A stretch of DNA of 64,000 nucleotides, from the NCBI RefSeq assembly GCF_022539255.1, contig NZ_JAKZBV010000001.1:3782001-3846000 (forward strand). The letters run 5' to 3'. This stretch comes from Sinomonas terrae (lineage in GTDB: Bacteria; Actinomycetota; Actinomycetes; Actinomycetales; Micrococcaceae). The notes under the pieces are model-generated. The model made no database searches. It was not told the origin of the DNA and saw only the letters and a list, made by a program, of their open reading frames with translations. This document shows, piece by piece, positions 25,209 through 32,257 of this stretch (position 1 is the stretch's first letter; the number at the start of each line of letters is the position of its first letter). The position numbers were made by a program, and so were the translations under genes.

Positions 25209-26621
25209 GTGGAGAGCGAGTACGACGTCATCGTGATCGGTGCCGGCGCCGCGGGCGAGAACGCGGCGGACCGTGTGGTGAAGGGCGGGCTGAGTGCAGC
25301 CCTCGTAGAGAGCGACCTCGTCGGCGGGGCCTGCTCGTACTGGGCGTGCGAGCCCTCGAAGGCGCTTCTCCGCCCAGGGACCGCGCTGCACGCCGCACGC
25401 AGGGTCCCGGGGTCCCGAGAGGCAGTCACAGGAACGCTCGACGTCGCCGCCGTGCTCAAGCACCGGGACGAGGCCGTCAACAGCTGGGACGACCAGTCGC
25501 AGGTCGAATGGGTCGACGGCGCGGGCATCACCCTCGTCCGCGGCCGCGCACGCCTCACCGGCGCGAAGCGGCTCACGGTCGACGACGCCAACGGCAACCA
25601 TTTCGACCTGCTGGCGCGGCACGCCGTCGTACTCGCGACAGGCTCGAGGCCGTCGACGCCCAAGGTGCCCGGCCTCCAGCACACCCCGCACTGGACCACC
25701 GCAGACGCCACGAGCACCCGGGAAGTCCCCGAGAGCCTCGTCGTCCTGGGAGCGGGGGTTGCAGGCTCGGAGCTTGCGCAGGCGTTCGCGCGGCTCGGTT
25801 CGCGCGTCACGGTCCTCGCGCGCGGGAGCCTGCTCAGCGCGTTCCCGGAGGACGCGCGTGAACTCGTCGCCGGAGGCCTCCGGGCGGACGGCGTCGAGAT
25901 CATCGAGGGCGTCTCGGCAGAGCTCGTCGAATCAACGGACGACGGCGGCGTGAAGGTCACGCTGTCAGGCGGCCGCACGCTCGAAGCAGCCAGGCTCCTC
26001 GTCGCGGCCGGGCGGCGGCCCGCGCTCGACGGGCTTGGGCTGCCCGCTTTCGGCATCGAGCCGACGTCGCTCCGCGTCGACGACACAGGCCTGGTCCTCG
26101 GCAACTCGTGGCTCTACGCGGTCGGCGACTGTTCTGGCCGCGCCATGCTCACCCATCAGGGCAAATACCAGGCAAGAATCACCGGCGACGCGATTGTGGC
26201 GAGGACCAAGGGTGAGCTCGACAAGCGCCCCACGCGGTGGAGCCGGTACGCCCGGACCGCGGACGAGCTCGCTGTCCCGCAGGTCGTGTTCACGGACCCT
26301 GAACTGGCAATGGTCGGCCTCAGCGAGGAGGAGGCGTGGGAGCACGGCATCCGGGTGCGCGTCGTCGACCTCCCCATCTCCGTGGCAGGCGCGTGGCAGC
26401 TCGCCGAGGACTACGAGGGCTGGGCCCGGTTCCTCGTGGACGAGGACCGCCGGACCCTCGTCGGGGCGTGCTTCGCAGGCCCGGACGTCGCGGAGCTCCT
26501 GCAGTCAGCGACGATCGCGGTCGTCGGCGAGGTCCCCCTCGATCGGCTCTGGCACGCGATCCCCTCGTTCCCGACCGTCAGCGAGATCTGGCTGCGTTTC
26601 CTCGAGGCCTACGGCCTCTAG
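25209..26621 (+). CDS. Flavin-dependent disulfide oxidoreductase (lipoamide dehydrogenase/mercuric reductase-like)
   Basis: A 470-residue FAD/NAD(P)H class I pyridine nucleotide-disulfide oxidoreductase. FAD binding: VIVIGAGAAGENAA; redox pair Cys42 and Cys47 in GGACSYWACEPSK, with the C-x4-C spacing kept but the usual CVNVGC replaced by CSYWAC; second Rossmann VVLGAGVAGSELAQAF; FAD-ribityl site LYAVGDCSG. The C-terminal dimerisation domain reaches HAIPSFPTVSEIW, where the interface HxxP is present. The altered active-site loop argues against a standard E3 subunit. No E2 or merR gene is adjacent. GTG at 25209 has a -10 seven bases upstream; an ATG at 25176 lies inside the duplicated upstream repeat. 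Confidence 0.85.
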   Translation: MESEYDVIVIGAGAAGENAADRVVKGGLSAALVESDLVGGACSYWACEPSKALLRPGTALHAARRVPGSREAVTGTLDVAAVLKHRDEAVNSWDDQSQVEWVDGAGITLVRGRARLTGAKRLTVDDANGNHFDLLARHAVVLATGSRPSTPKVPGLQHTPHWTTADATSTREVPESLVVLGAGVAGSELAQAFARLGSRVTVLARGSLLSAFPEDARELVAGGLRADGVEIIEGVSAELVESTDDGGVKVTLSGGRTLEAARLLVAAGRRPALDGLGLPAFGIEPTSLRVDDTGLVLGNSWLYAVGDCSGRAMLTHQGKYQARITGDAIVARTKGELDKRPTRWSRYARTADELAVPQVVFTDPELAMVGLSEEEAWEHGIRVRVVDLPISVAGAWQLAEDYEGWARFLVDEDRRTLVGACFAGPDVAELLQSATIAVVGEVPLDRLWHAIPSFPTVSEIWLRFLEAYGL

Positions 26622-26687
26622 CCTCGGGGCATGGGAACACCGCGTGCGCTGCCCGTCCGTGGTGGTTCTCGATGACAGACTGGCTGC

Positions 26688-27326
26688 GTGGCTCCCTCGC
26701 GTTTCCTTCCCCTGCGCCGCAGTGCGCGCGCTACCTTGTGGTGCGCCGCCGCCGCGACCGTGATCACGGGAATCACCGCCTGGTTCCTCGAAGAGTGGAT
26801 GGGGTTGCTCACCATGGCGGCCATCGCTGCCTTCGTCCTCTCCGCGCTCTACGCGGTGCTGGGGATGAATCGCTACGTCGTAGCTGCCTTCGCCGCGGCA
26901 ACGACGGCGACGACGGTCGGCTGCACCCTCGCATTCCTGCGGGTGCTCGGCGTCGCCTGGGACGACGCGCCCGACGCGGTCACGACCGTCTCGAGCCGGG
27001 ACGCGGACCCCTACTTCTACGTGGCGGTGGCCGCCTTCATCGCGACGCTGGCACTCCTCTTGGTGGGAGCCGCCTGGCCCCAGCGCCGCCGGATGCCAGC
27101 GCGGGCGAGCCGCCGGCCGTCGTCGCGCGCGGGATCGCGGCCCGCGGCACCAAGTTCACGCGGCCCGAGCGCACGCCCCGCCGGGGGTCGGGCCCAGGGC
27201 TCACGGACATCGGAGGGCCGGCCTTCGGCCCCGCGCACGAACCCGCCCAAGCAAGCCGCGCCTCGGCCTAATGCGAGTGGTGCCCGTGCTTCCGGCTCTC
27301 GGCCCTCGGCACCGCGAAATCGGTGA
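26688..27326 (+). CDS. Hypothetical membrane protein with basic disordered tail
   Basis: A 212-residue protein with about four hydrophobic segments (ATLWCAAAATVITGI, LLTMAAIAAFVLSALY, VVAAFAAATTATTVGC, FYVAVAAFIATLALLL) and a cytoplasmic-looking C-terminal third made of Arg, Ser, Pro and Ala. I do not recognise a family. GTG at 26688 is used. Its last 59 bases overlap the 3' end of the convergent SixA-like gene, so part of the tail is encoded antisense to a real gene; the true stop could differ if a sequencing frameshift occurred. Confidence 0.6.
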   Translation: MAPSRFLPLRRSARATLWCAAAATVITGITAWFLEEWMGLLTMAAIAAFVLSALYAVLGMNRYVVAAFAAATTATTVGCTLAFLRVLGVAWDDAPDAVTTVSSRDADPYFYVAVAAFIATLALLLVGAAWPQRRRMPARASRRPSSRAGSRPAAPSSRGPSARPAGGRAQGSRTSEGRPSAPRTNPPKQAAPRPNASGARASGSRPSAPRNR

Positions 27327-27822
27327 GCCGCGCGTCCTGACCATCGAGCTCTGCCCACGGCTTCTCGGTCTCGAGGACCGCCAGCCCCGCGGTCGGGAAG
27401 TGGTTCGCGGCGTCGAGGTAGGCGTCCTGATCGGAGTCGCGCGCAGCGAGGTGCAGCACAAGATCCTGCACGCCCGGCATGTGGGCGATCACGAGCAGCG
27501 TCGTCACGGTGTCCGGGACATGGTTGACGACGGCGAGCATCCGCGTGGCGCTCGCCGCGTAGAGGCCCGTTTCAAGCTTGGGCGTGGGCGCGAGGTCGCC
27601 GAGGGCGCCGCACACCCACGTGCACGTCTGGCGTGTGCGCAGCGCGACGGAACACAGGATGAAGTCCGCCACCACTTTGTGGGCGAGGAGCCATTTGCCA
27701 GCCTCAGGCGCGTCCGCGTGCCCGCGCTCGGCCAGGGGCCTGTCGACGTCAGGGACGCCGACCGGCCACGCAGCCTTGGCATGGCGCAGCACGATGAGTC
27801 GCTTGAGGTGGTGCTTGCTCAT
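27268..27822 (-). CDS. SixA-like histidine phosphatase
   Basis: A 184-residue phosphohistidine-type phosphatase of the branch 1 histidine-phosphatase superfamily. LIVLRHAKAAW carries catalytic His14 of the RH[GA] motif, CSVALRTRQT holds the second Arg, and LLVIAHMPGVQDL the second catalytic His. SixA removes phosphate from phosphohistidine on HPt or PTS proteins. The C-terminus is His-rich (KHGHHSH). TACGCT lies six bases before the ATG, predicting a leaderless message. It overlaps the convergent membrane protein by 59 bases. Confidence 0.88.
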   Translation of the reverse strand: MSKHHLKRLIVLRHAKAAWPVGVPDVDRPLAERGHADAPEAGKWLLAHKVVADFILCSVALRTRQTCTWVCGALGDLAPTPKLETGLYAASATRMLAVVNHVPDTVTTLLVIAHMPGVQDLVLHLAARDSDQDAYLDAANHFPTAGLAVLETEKPWAELDGQDARLTDFAVPRAESRKHGHHSH

Positions 27823-27828
27823 GGAGCA

Positions 27829-27834
27829 AGCGTA
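27829..27834 (-). promoter_or_regulatory. -10 box of the SixA-like gene (leaderless)
   Basis: TACGCT on the minus strand, six bases, then the ATG at 27822. The same hexamer serves the ROK gene at 51668. Confidence 0.45.
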
Positions 27835-27864
27835 GAGGCCCGAATCCGTTCGGCGGGCACGTCC

Positions 27865-28677
27865 CTAGATCGAGTACTCCGGGGCGGCCCAGACGATGAC
27901 CTCGGGGTGCTCGTAGAAGCGGTACCCCTGCCCGCGGACGGTACGGACAGTGTTGGCCAGGCGACCGAGCTTCGAGCGCAGGCGGCGGATGTGGACGTCG
28001 ATCGTGCGCTCGTTGGGGATTTCCTCGGCGTTCTTCCAGAGGTTCTCGAGCAGCTCGTCGCGGCTCACCGTCCGGGTGCCGTTCTCGACGAGGTAGTTCA
28101 GGAGCTCGAACTCCTTGAACGTGAGGTTGAGCGAATCACCGTCGAGGTGCACCTCGCGGCGGGCGAGGTCGATGAGGACGCCGCTCGGGCGGCTCTCGTT
28201 CTGCTGGGCCACGCGTGGCTCGGGCCGAGGACGGCTGCCGATGGTCGGGTCACCGAAAGTCGAGCGGACGACGTCGAGCGGGCTCCCCTGAGCGCCTGAC
28301 GGGGCCACGGCGACAGCGGCGTAGCTCTCGACGCCGGGGACGAGGTTCTGCGCGTAGGCGCGGATCTCCTGGGCGATCCTCGCGATGGAGGAGCCGGCGG
28401 CCGCCGCCTGCTCCTCCGAGATCCCCACATACAGGACGAAACCGTGGGCCACCGTGTCCGCCGAGACCGAGCGCACGGGCTCGGTGCCGGGCGCGACGAC
28501 GGGAGTCGGCGCCGTCATCGGAGAGTAGTCATCTGCGACGGGACGGAGGGGCCGTGCTGCGCCGTACGGCTCCTGCTGAGCGGTGGAGCGGCCGCCGAAA
28601 GGCTGACGGCCGGCCGCGGCCTGGGCGCGCTGAGCGTTGCGGACAGAGATATGGACGTATCCGGATGCAACCGACAT
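27865..28677 (-). CDS. Winged-helix regulator with OmpR-type DNA-binding domain and no receiver
   Basis: A 270-residue protein. The C-terminal 100 residues are a clear OmpR/PhoB trans_reg_c domain (LTFKEFELLNYLVENGTRTVSRDELL, then TIDVHIRRLRSKLG and TVRGQGYRF). The N-terminal 165 residues lack a receiver: no acidic pocket or phospho-Asp is present, and an uncharacterised region around HGFVLYVGISEEQAAAAG takes its place. It is thus an orphan regulator with another input. I know similar proteins in Arthrobacter but no assigned role. An 800-base intergenic region lies upstream, with an AT-rich dyad that could be its operator. Confidence 0.82.
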   Translation of the reverse strand: MSVASGYVHISVRNAQRAQAAAGRQPFGGRSTAQQEPYGAARPLRPVADDYSPMTAPTPVVAPGTEPVRSVSADTVAHGFVLYVGISEEQAAAAGSSIARIAQEIRAYAQNLVPGVESYAAVAVAPSGAQGSPLDVVRSTFGDPTIGSRPRPEPRVAQQNESRPSGVLIDLARREVHLDGDSLNLTFKEFELLNYLVENGTRTVSRDELLENLWKNAEEIPNERTIDVHIRRLRSKLGRLANTVRTVRGQGYRFYEHPEVIVWAAPEYSI

Positions 28678-29207
28678 GGAGTGCTGACCTCGTATTTAAC
28701 TAGCCGACGCGGGCGGCTTCGAATGCTGAACAGGTTGAGCGAAGAGCCAAGTGCTGGGGGTGGGCAGTCAGCTATGCATTCGACAACAGCACATGGTCCG
28801 GCCGGCGGGTGGGCCGGAGCGGAAGGCTGCAGGTGCCGTTGAGTTCTTGTTCACACCAGTGAGTGTGCCCCGTAACAAAGGCTACAGGCAAGTAACAATG
28901 GGGGTCCCGTCTCGGAATGTGAGACGAAAAGCTGAATTGTGATACAACTCACCATTCGGAAAACCCTATATGTGAACCGACATCTTCACATATTCTGCGC
29001 CTAAGCCGCGTTCTGGCGAAGGATCTTCGGGAAACCGCTCCGAGCGCAACCCCCTACACCCCAAACGGTCGAAGTCTCACCATTCGGACGGCCGTCCGGC
29101 CCTCCCCCATGCCGGGCCGGCCCAAACACATTCGAGCCCTCATTCGCGCCTTGCTGGGAGCGTATCCGGCTCCCCGCGCCCCTCCGAGCATCCGCTGTTA
29201 CCCAAAT
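28678..29207. other. Long AT-richer intergenic region with dyad and direct repeat
   Basis: No supportable gene occurs in 28678-29207. It contains a perfect 9-bp dyad, ATATGTGAA-(8)-TTCACATAT at 28968-28993, the most AT-rich segment of the window, and a 13-base direct repeat CTCACCATTCGGA at 28948-28960 and 29074-29086. These could be operators for the receiverless regulator or for the riboswitch-controlled gene. Confidence 0.6.
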
Positions 29208-29237
29208 GTGACAGAACCGCGATCCGTACCGTAGGGT
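29208..29237 (+). promoter_or_regulatory. Promoter of the riboswitch-transglycosylase unit
   Basis: GTGACA at 29208-29213 (five of six with TTGACA) and TAGGGT at 29232-29237 are spaced by 18 bases. The expected start near 29244 lies just before the riboswitch. Confidence 0.55.
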
Positions 29238-29254
29238 AGGTCGAGTGCACGGGA

Positions 29255-29458
29255 CACCCCGTGCTCCTTTGGGTGCAGCCCGCCGAACTCTGCCGGCAGC
29301 CCGAGGGTTAATCAGGCAGAGACGGAGGAACCAATCGGCCGAGGAGGCCTGTGGAGAGCCGTGTGCTCAAAACGGGAGCCGGGGCCTGGGGTGAAGCCCT
29401 GCCGCAAGGCACGGCCGGATGACTCGCATCCGAACCCGGCAGCTAACTTCGTAGGCGC
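29255..29458 (+). ncRNA. Cyclic di-AMP riboswitch (ydaO-yuaA type)
   Basis: Conserved blocks occur in order: CCGCCGAACTCTGCC near 29281, GGTTAATCAGGCAGAGACGG near 29307, GGGGTGAA near 29387, and CCGAACCCGGCAGCTAAC followed by TTCGTAGGC near 29430-29458. These are the signature segments of the ydaO class, which in actinobacteria precedes cell-wall hydrolase genes and turns expression off when c-di-AMP binds. The element ends 18 bases before the GTG, so control of translation or termination at the ribosome site is possible. Boundaries are approximate. Confidence 0.88.
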
Positions 29459-29476
29459 TAACGAGAGGTCTCTTGC

Positions 29477-30163
29477 GTGAGCAACACCATGCCTACGGGC
29501 GCGCCTGCGCGCCAACGCGGCCGGCATCGTGCGGCAACCCCGCCCAGCCGTCTCGCCCGCATCACCGCCGGACTCGGCACCGCAACAGGCGGCCGGTACC
29601 GCAACGCCGTCGTCGCCGCATCCCTCGGCCTCGTTGCCGTCGGCGGAGGCGCCGCTGCGAGCACCGGCCACATGACTCCCACCGGCGCCACTGAGGCCAA
29701 CGGGGCGGCCGCCGCGCTGATCAGCGCCACCGCCGACGTGAAGCTCGACTTCGACCGCTCGACAGTGGCCTCGGTCTCGAAGGCGCAGGTCGACCAGCAG
29801 GCTCAGGCCGCGGCCGCCGCCGCTAAGGCGGAGATCCTCAAGACGCAGCCGGTCAACGACCCCACCGGAGCGCAGGCCTACGCGTCCAGCCAGCTGGCCA
29901 AGTACGGCTGGGGCCAGGACCAGATGCAGGCTCTCATCACCCTATGGAACCTCGAGTCCGACTGGACCACGACCGCGACGAACTCGAGCAGCGGCGCGTA
30001 CGGCATCGCGCAGGCGCTCCCTGGCAACAAGATGGACTCTGCCGGGAGCGACTGGCAGACGAACTACCGCACCCAGATCGACTGGGGCCTCGGCTACATC
30101 AAGGACCGGTACGGCTCCCCCGCGAACGCCCTCACGTTCCATTACGCGAGCGGCTGGTACTGA
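29477..30163 (+). CDS. Exported transglycosylase-like cell-wall hydrolase
   Basis: A 228-residue protein with a long basic N-terminus, a hydrophobic signal/anchor (VVAASLGLVAVGGGAAAS, about 50-68), an Ala/Lys/Gln helical stretch, and a C-terminal lysozyme-like transglycosylase domain of about 80 residues. TLWNLESDWTT supplies the catalytic Glu and SSGAYGIAQALPGNKM is the family signature; the protein ends in HYASGWY as these domains do. It would cleave peptidoglycan glycan strands outside the membrane. GTG at 29477 follows GAGAGG. The c-di-AMP riboswitch links wall hydrolysis to turgor or second-messenger level. Confidence 0.9.
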   Translation: MSNTMPTGAPARQRGRHRAATPPSRLARITAGLGTATGGRYRNAVVAASLGLVAVGGGAAASTGHMTPTGATEANGAAAALISATADVKLDFDRSTVASVSKAQVDQQAQAAAAAAKAEILKTQPVNDPTGAQAYASSQLAKYGWGQDQMQALITLWNLESDWTTTATNSSSGAYGIAQALPGNKMDSAGSDWQTNYRTQIDWGLGYIKDRYGSPANALTFHYASGWY

Positions 30164-30233
30164 TCGGCGGCCGCTGATGCGGCCACCTTCCTGACTCGCG
30201 CGCCAAGGCACCACACGCGCCAAGACACCACAG

Positions 30234-30279
30234 ACGACGGCGCCGCCCCCACGGTGGGAGCGGCGCCGTCGTTCTTCTC
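30234..30279 (+). terminator. Terminator of the transglycosylase gene
   Basis: A 13-bp perfect stem (ACGACGGCGCCGC at 30234-30246, GCGGCGCCGTCGT at 30260-30272), an inner CCCAC/GTGGG stem, and a pyrimidine tail TTCTTCTC make a classical intrinsic terminator. Confidence 0.9.
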
Positions 30280-30334
30280 TGGACCCTTCTCTGGCCCTTC
30301 CTTCTCTGGCAAGAAGGCTTAGTCGCCCGGGTTC

Positions 30335-31315
30335 CTAATTACTCTGTCCCGAACTCGAGGAACCGGAGGTTCCCGAGCCCGAGTTGCCGGAGCCCGAGGT
30401 TCCTGCTGTAGAGGAAACGAGGATCGTCAAGGCGGCGTTCCCGTTCTTGAGCGCGGTGACCCGGACGGTCTGGCCGGACGCGAGGCTCGAGGCGCTCAGC
30501 GACCCGCCGCCGGACTGGCGCCGGCCGGCGAAGCTAGCGATCGTCGTGTCTGAGGAGATGGCGTAGGTCTGAACATAGCCGTCGTCGCTCTTGACTGTGA
30601 CTTGGCTGCTTGAGGCAGCGGTGATCGTGCCAATCTGCTCAAGCTCGGTCACGTACTGGCCGTTGCTCTGGACCACATACTCGCCGTGCAGCGCCTGGCC
30701 GGCGGTTCCGAGACCCATGTTGCCCGGACCGCCGAAGCCGCGGCCGTTGCCTCCCTGGCTCAGGCCCTGCCCGCCGCCGGCCTGCCCCGGTGCCCCGCCG
30801 AGGCCCTGGTTCGACGACGCCGCGGAGACGCCGTTGGCCGAACTGTTCGCTGCGTAGTAGGCAGCACCTGCCCCGGCAGCGACGACGACGGCGACGCCCG
30901 CCGCCGCGAGCCCCTTCTGCATTGGTGTGAGCCGGGAGAGCACGCCCCTGTAGCGGCCCGAAGGATCTGCTGGCCGCGCGCCCCAGCCCTGGCCCGGCGT
31001 CGTCGGCCCCGGCGCACCCCAACCCTGGGCGGGCGGCGTCGAATCCGAAGCACCCCAACTCTGATAAGGCGAGGAACTATTCGGCGCACCCCAACCCTGA
31101 CCGCCCTCGGACGCACCCGGCGCACCCCAGCCCTGATAGGGGGATGAGGGACCAGGAGCACCCCAGCCGTGCGCGGGACCCTCAACTCCCGGCTGGTTCG
31201 GGTACAGGGTTTCCGTCGGCTGCGAGCCCTGAGGGCCGGGCGTATGAGCGTCTGGAGCTTGGGTCTCCGGAGCCCGGGTCTCGGGCCCCTGCGGGTTCTG
31301 CTGTCCGAATGACAT
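30335..31315 (-). CDS. Membrane-anchored protein with GWGAP repeats and extracellular DUF5666-like domain
   Basis: A 326-residue protein. Residues 1-150 are Pro/Gly/Gln-rich and carry six copies of a roughly 12-residue GWGAxxxxxPxQ repeat, expected to be cytoplasmic and disordered. One transmembrane helix (GLAAAGVAVVVAAGAGAAYYA) follows, then a Gly-rich linker and a domain near 225-310 with IGTITAASSSQVTVKSDDG and YAISSDTTI, resembling DUF5666. The tail is Ser/Gly-rich. ATG at 31315 has GGAGGA six bases upstream. It is divergent from a two-component system, which may control it. Function unknown. Confidence 0.8.
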   Translation of the reverse strand: MSFGQQNPQGPETRAPETQAPDAHTPGPQGSQPTETLYPNQPGVEGPAHGWGAPGPSSPYQGWGAPGASEGGQGWGAPNSSSPYQSWGASDSTPPAQGWGAPGPTTPGQGWGARPADPSGRYRGVLSRLTPMQKGLAAAGVAVVVAAGAGAAYYAANSSANGVSAASSNQGLGGAPGQAGGGQGLSQGGNGRGFGGPGNMGLGTAGQALHGEYVVQSNGQYVTELEQIGTITAASSSQVTVKSDDGYVQTYAISSDTTIASFAGRRQSGGGSLSASSLASGQTVRVTALKNGNAALTILVSSTAGTSGSGNSGSGTSGSSSSGQSN

Positions 31316-31516
31316 CGTGATCCTCCGGTGGTGGTCTGATCTCTGATACCAGAGTCGCTGTCCATCCTGTGCCGCCCCTGTGCCCACCGGCTGGACAGGC
31401 TGTGCTTCACGGCCCGAGGACGAGCCGCGGACGAGGCTCGGGACTAGGCTGAGGTCCACAGGCTCCCCACAGAATTAACTCAGGCTCGGACTATCCATCC
31501 ACAGGAGGCTGGAACC

Positions 31517-32257
31517 ATGGCAAGTCCTTACACGACGAACAACCTCCCGGCTCTGACCCACCCGGATGGATCCCCCATCCGTGCCCTCGTGGTCGATGAC
31601 GAGCCCAGCCTCTCCGAGCTCATGAGCATGGGGCTGCGCATGACGGGATGGAGCGTTCAGGTCGCGGCGGACGGCCCGGCTGCGGTCAAGGCCGCACGTG
31701 ACTTCCGGCCGGACGTCCTCGTGTTGGACGTCATGATTCCAGGGTTCGACGGCGTCGAGGTCCTCCAGCGGGTGCGGCAGTTCCTCCCGGAGGTGCCCGC
31801 GCTCTTCCTCACAGCCAAGGATGCGATCGAGGACCGCATCACAGGGCTTGCCGCGGGTGGCGACGACTACGTCACGAAGCCGTTCAGCATGGAGGAGGTC
31901 ATGCTTCGCCTCCACCGGCTCGTGCAGCGCTCGGGCGTCGCGGCCCAGGACGACGCCGAGCTCGTCGTCGGCGACCTCGTGCTCAACACGGACACGCGGG
32001 AGGTGACCCGCGGAGGCGAGGACATCCAGCTCACCGCGACGCAGTTCGAGCTGCTCCGCTACCTCATGGAGAACCCGAAGCGCGTCATCAGCAAGGCTCA
32101 GATCCTGGATCGCGTATGGCAGTACGACTTCGGCGGCCAGGCGAACATCGTCGAACTCTACATTTCCTACCTCCGCAAGAAGATCGACGCGAACAGGGCG
32201 CCCATGATCCACACCGTCCGCGGAGCGGGCTACGTCATCAAGCCCGCCGACGGATGA
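31517..32257 (+). CDS. OmpR-family response regulator
   Basis: A 246-residue regulator: receiver domain (about 22-135) with acidic pair Asp27-Asp28, phospho-acceptor Asp71 in VLVLDVMIPGFDG, and the switch Lys in DDYVTKPFS; then a winged-helix DNA-binding domain (about 150-242) with LTATQFELLRYLMENPKRV and VRGAGYVIKPA. Its TGA overlaps the ATG of the kinase gene, so they form a coupled pair. The signal is not deducible; the divergent GWGAP protein is a candidate target. Confidence 0.93.
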   Translation: MASPYTTNNLPALTHPDGSPIRALVVDDEPSLSELMSMGLRMTGWSVQVAADGPAAVKAARDFRPDVLVLDVMIPGFDGVEVLQRVRQFLPEVPALFLTAKDAIEDRITGLAAGGDDYVTKPFSMEEVMLRLHRLVQRSGVAAQDDAELVVGDLVLNTDTREVTRGGEDIQLTATQFELLRYLMENPKRVISKAQILDRVWQYDFGGQANIVELYISYLRKKIDANRAPMIHTVRGAGYVIKPADG

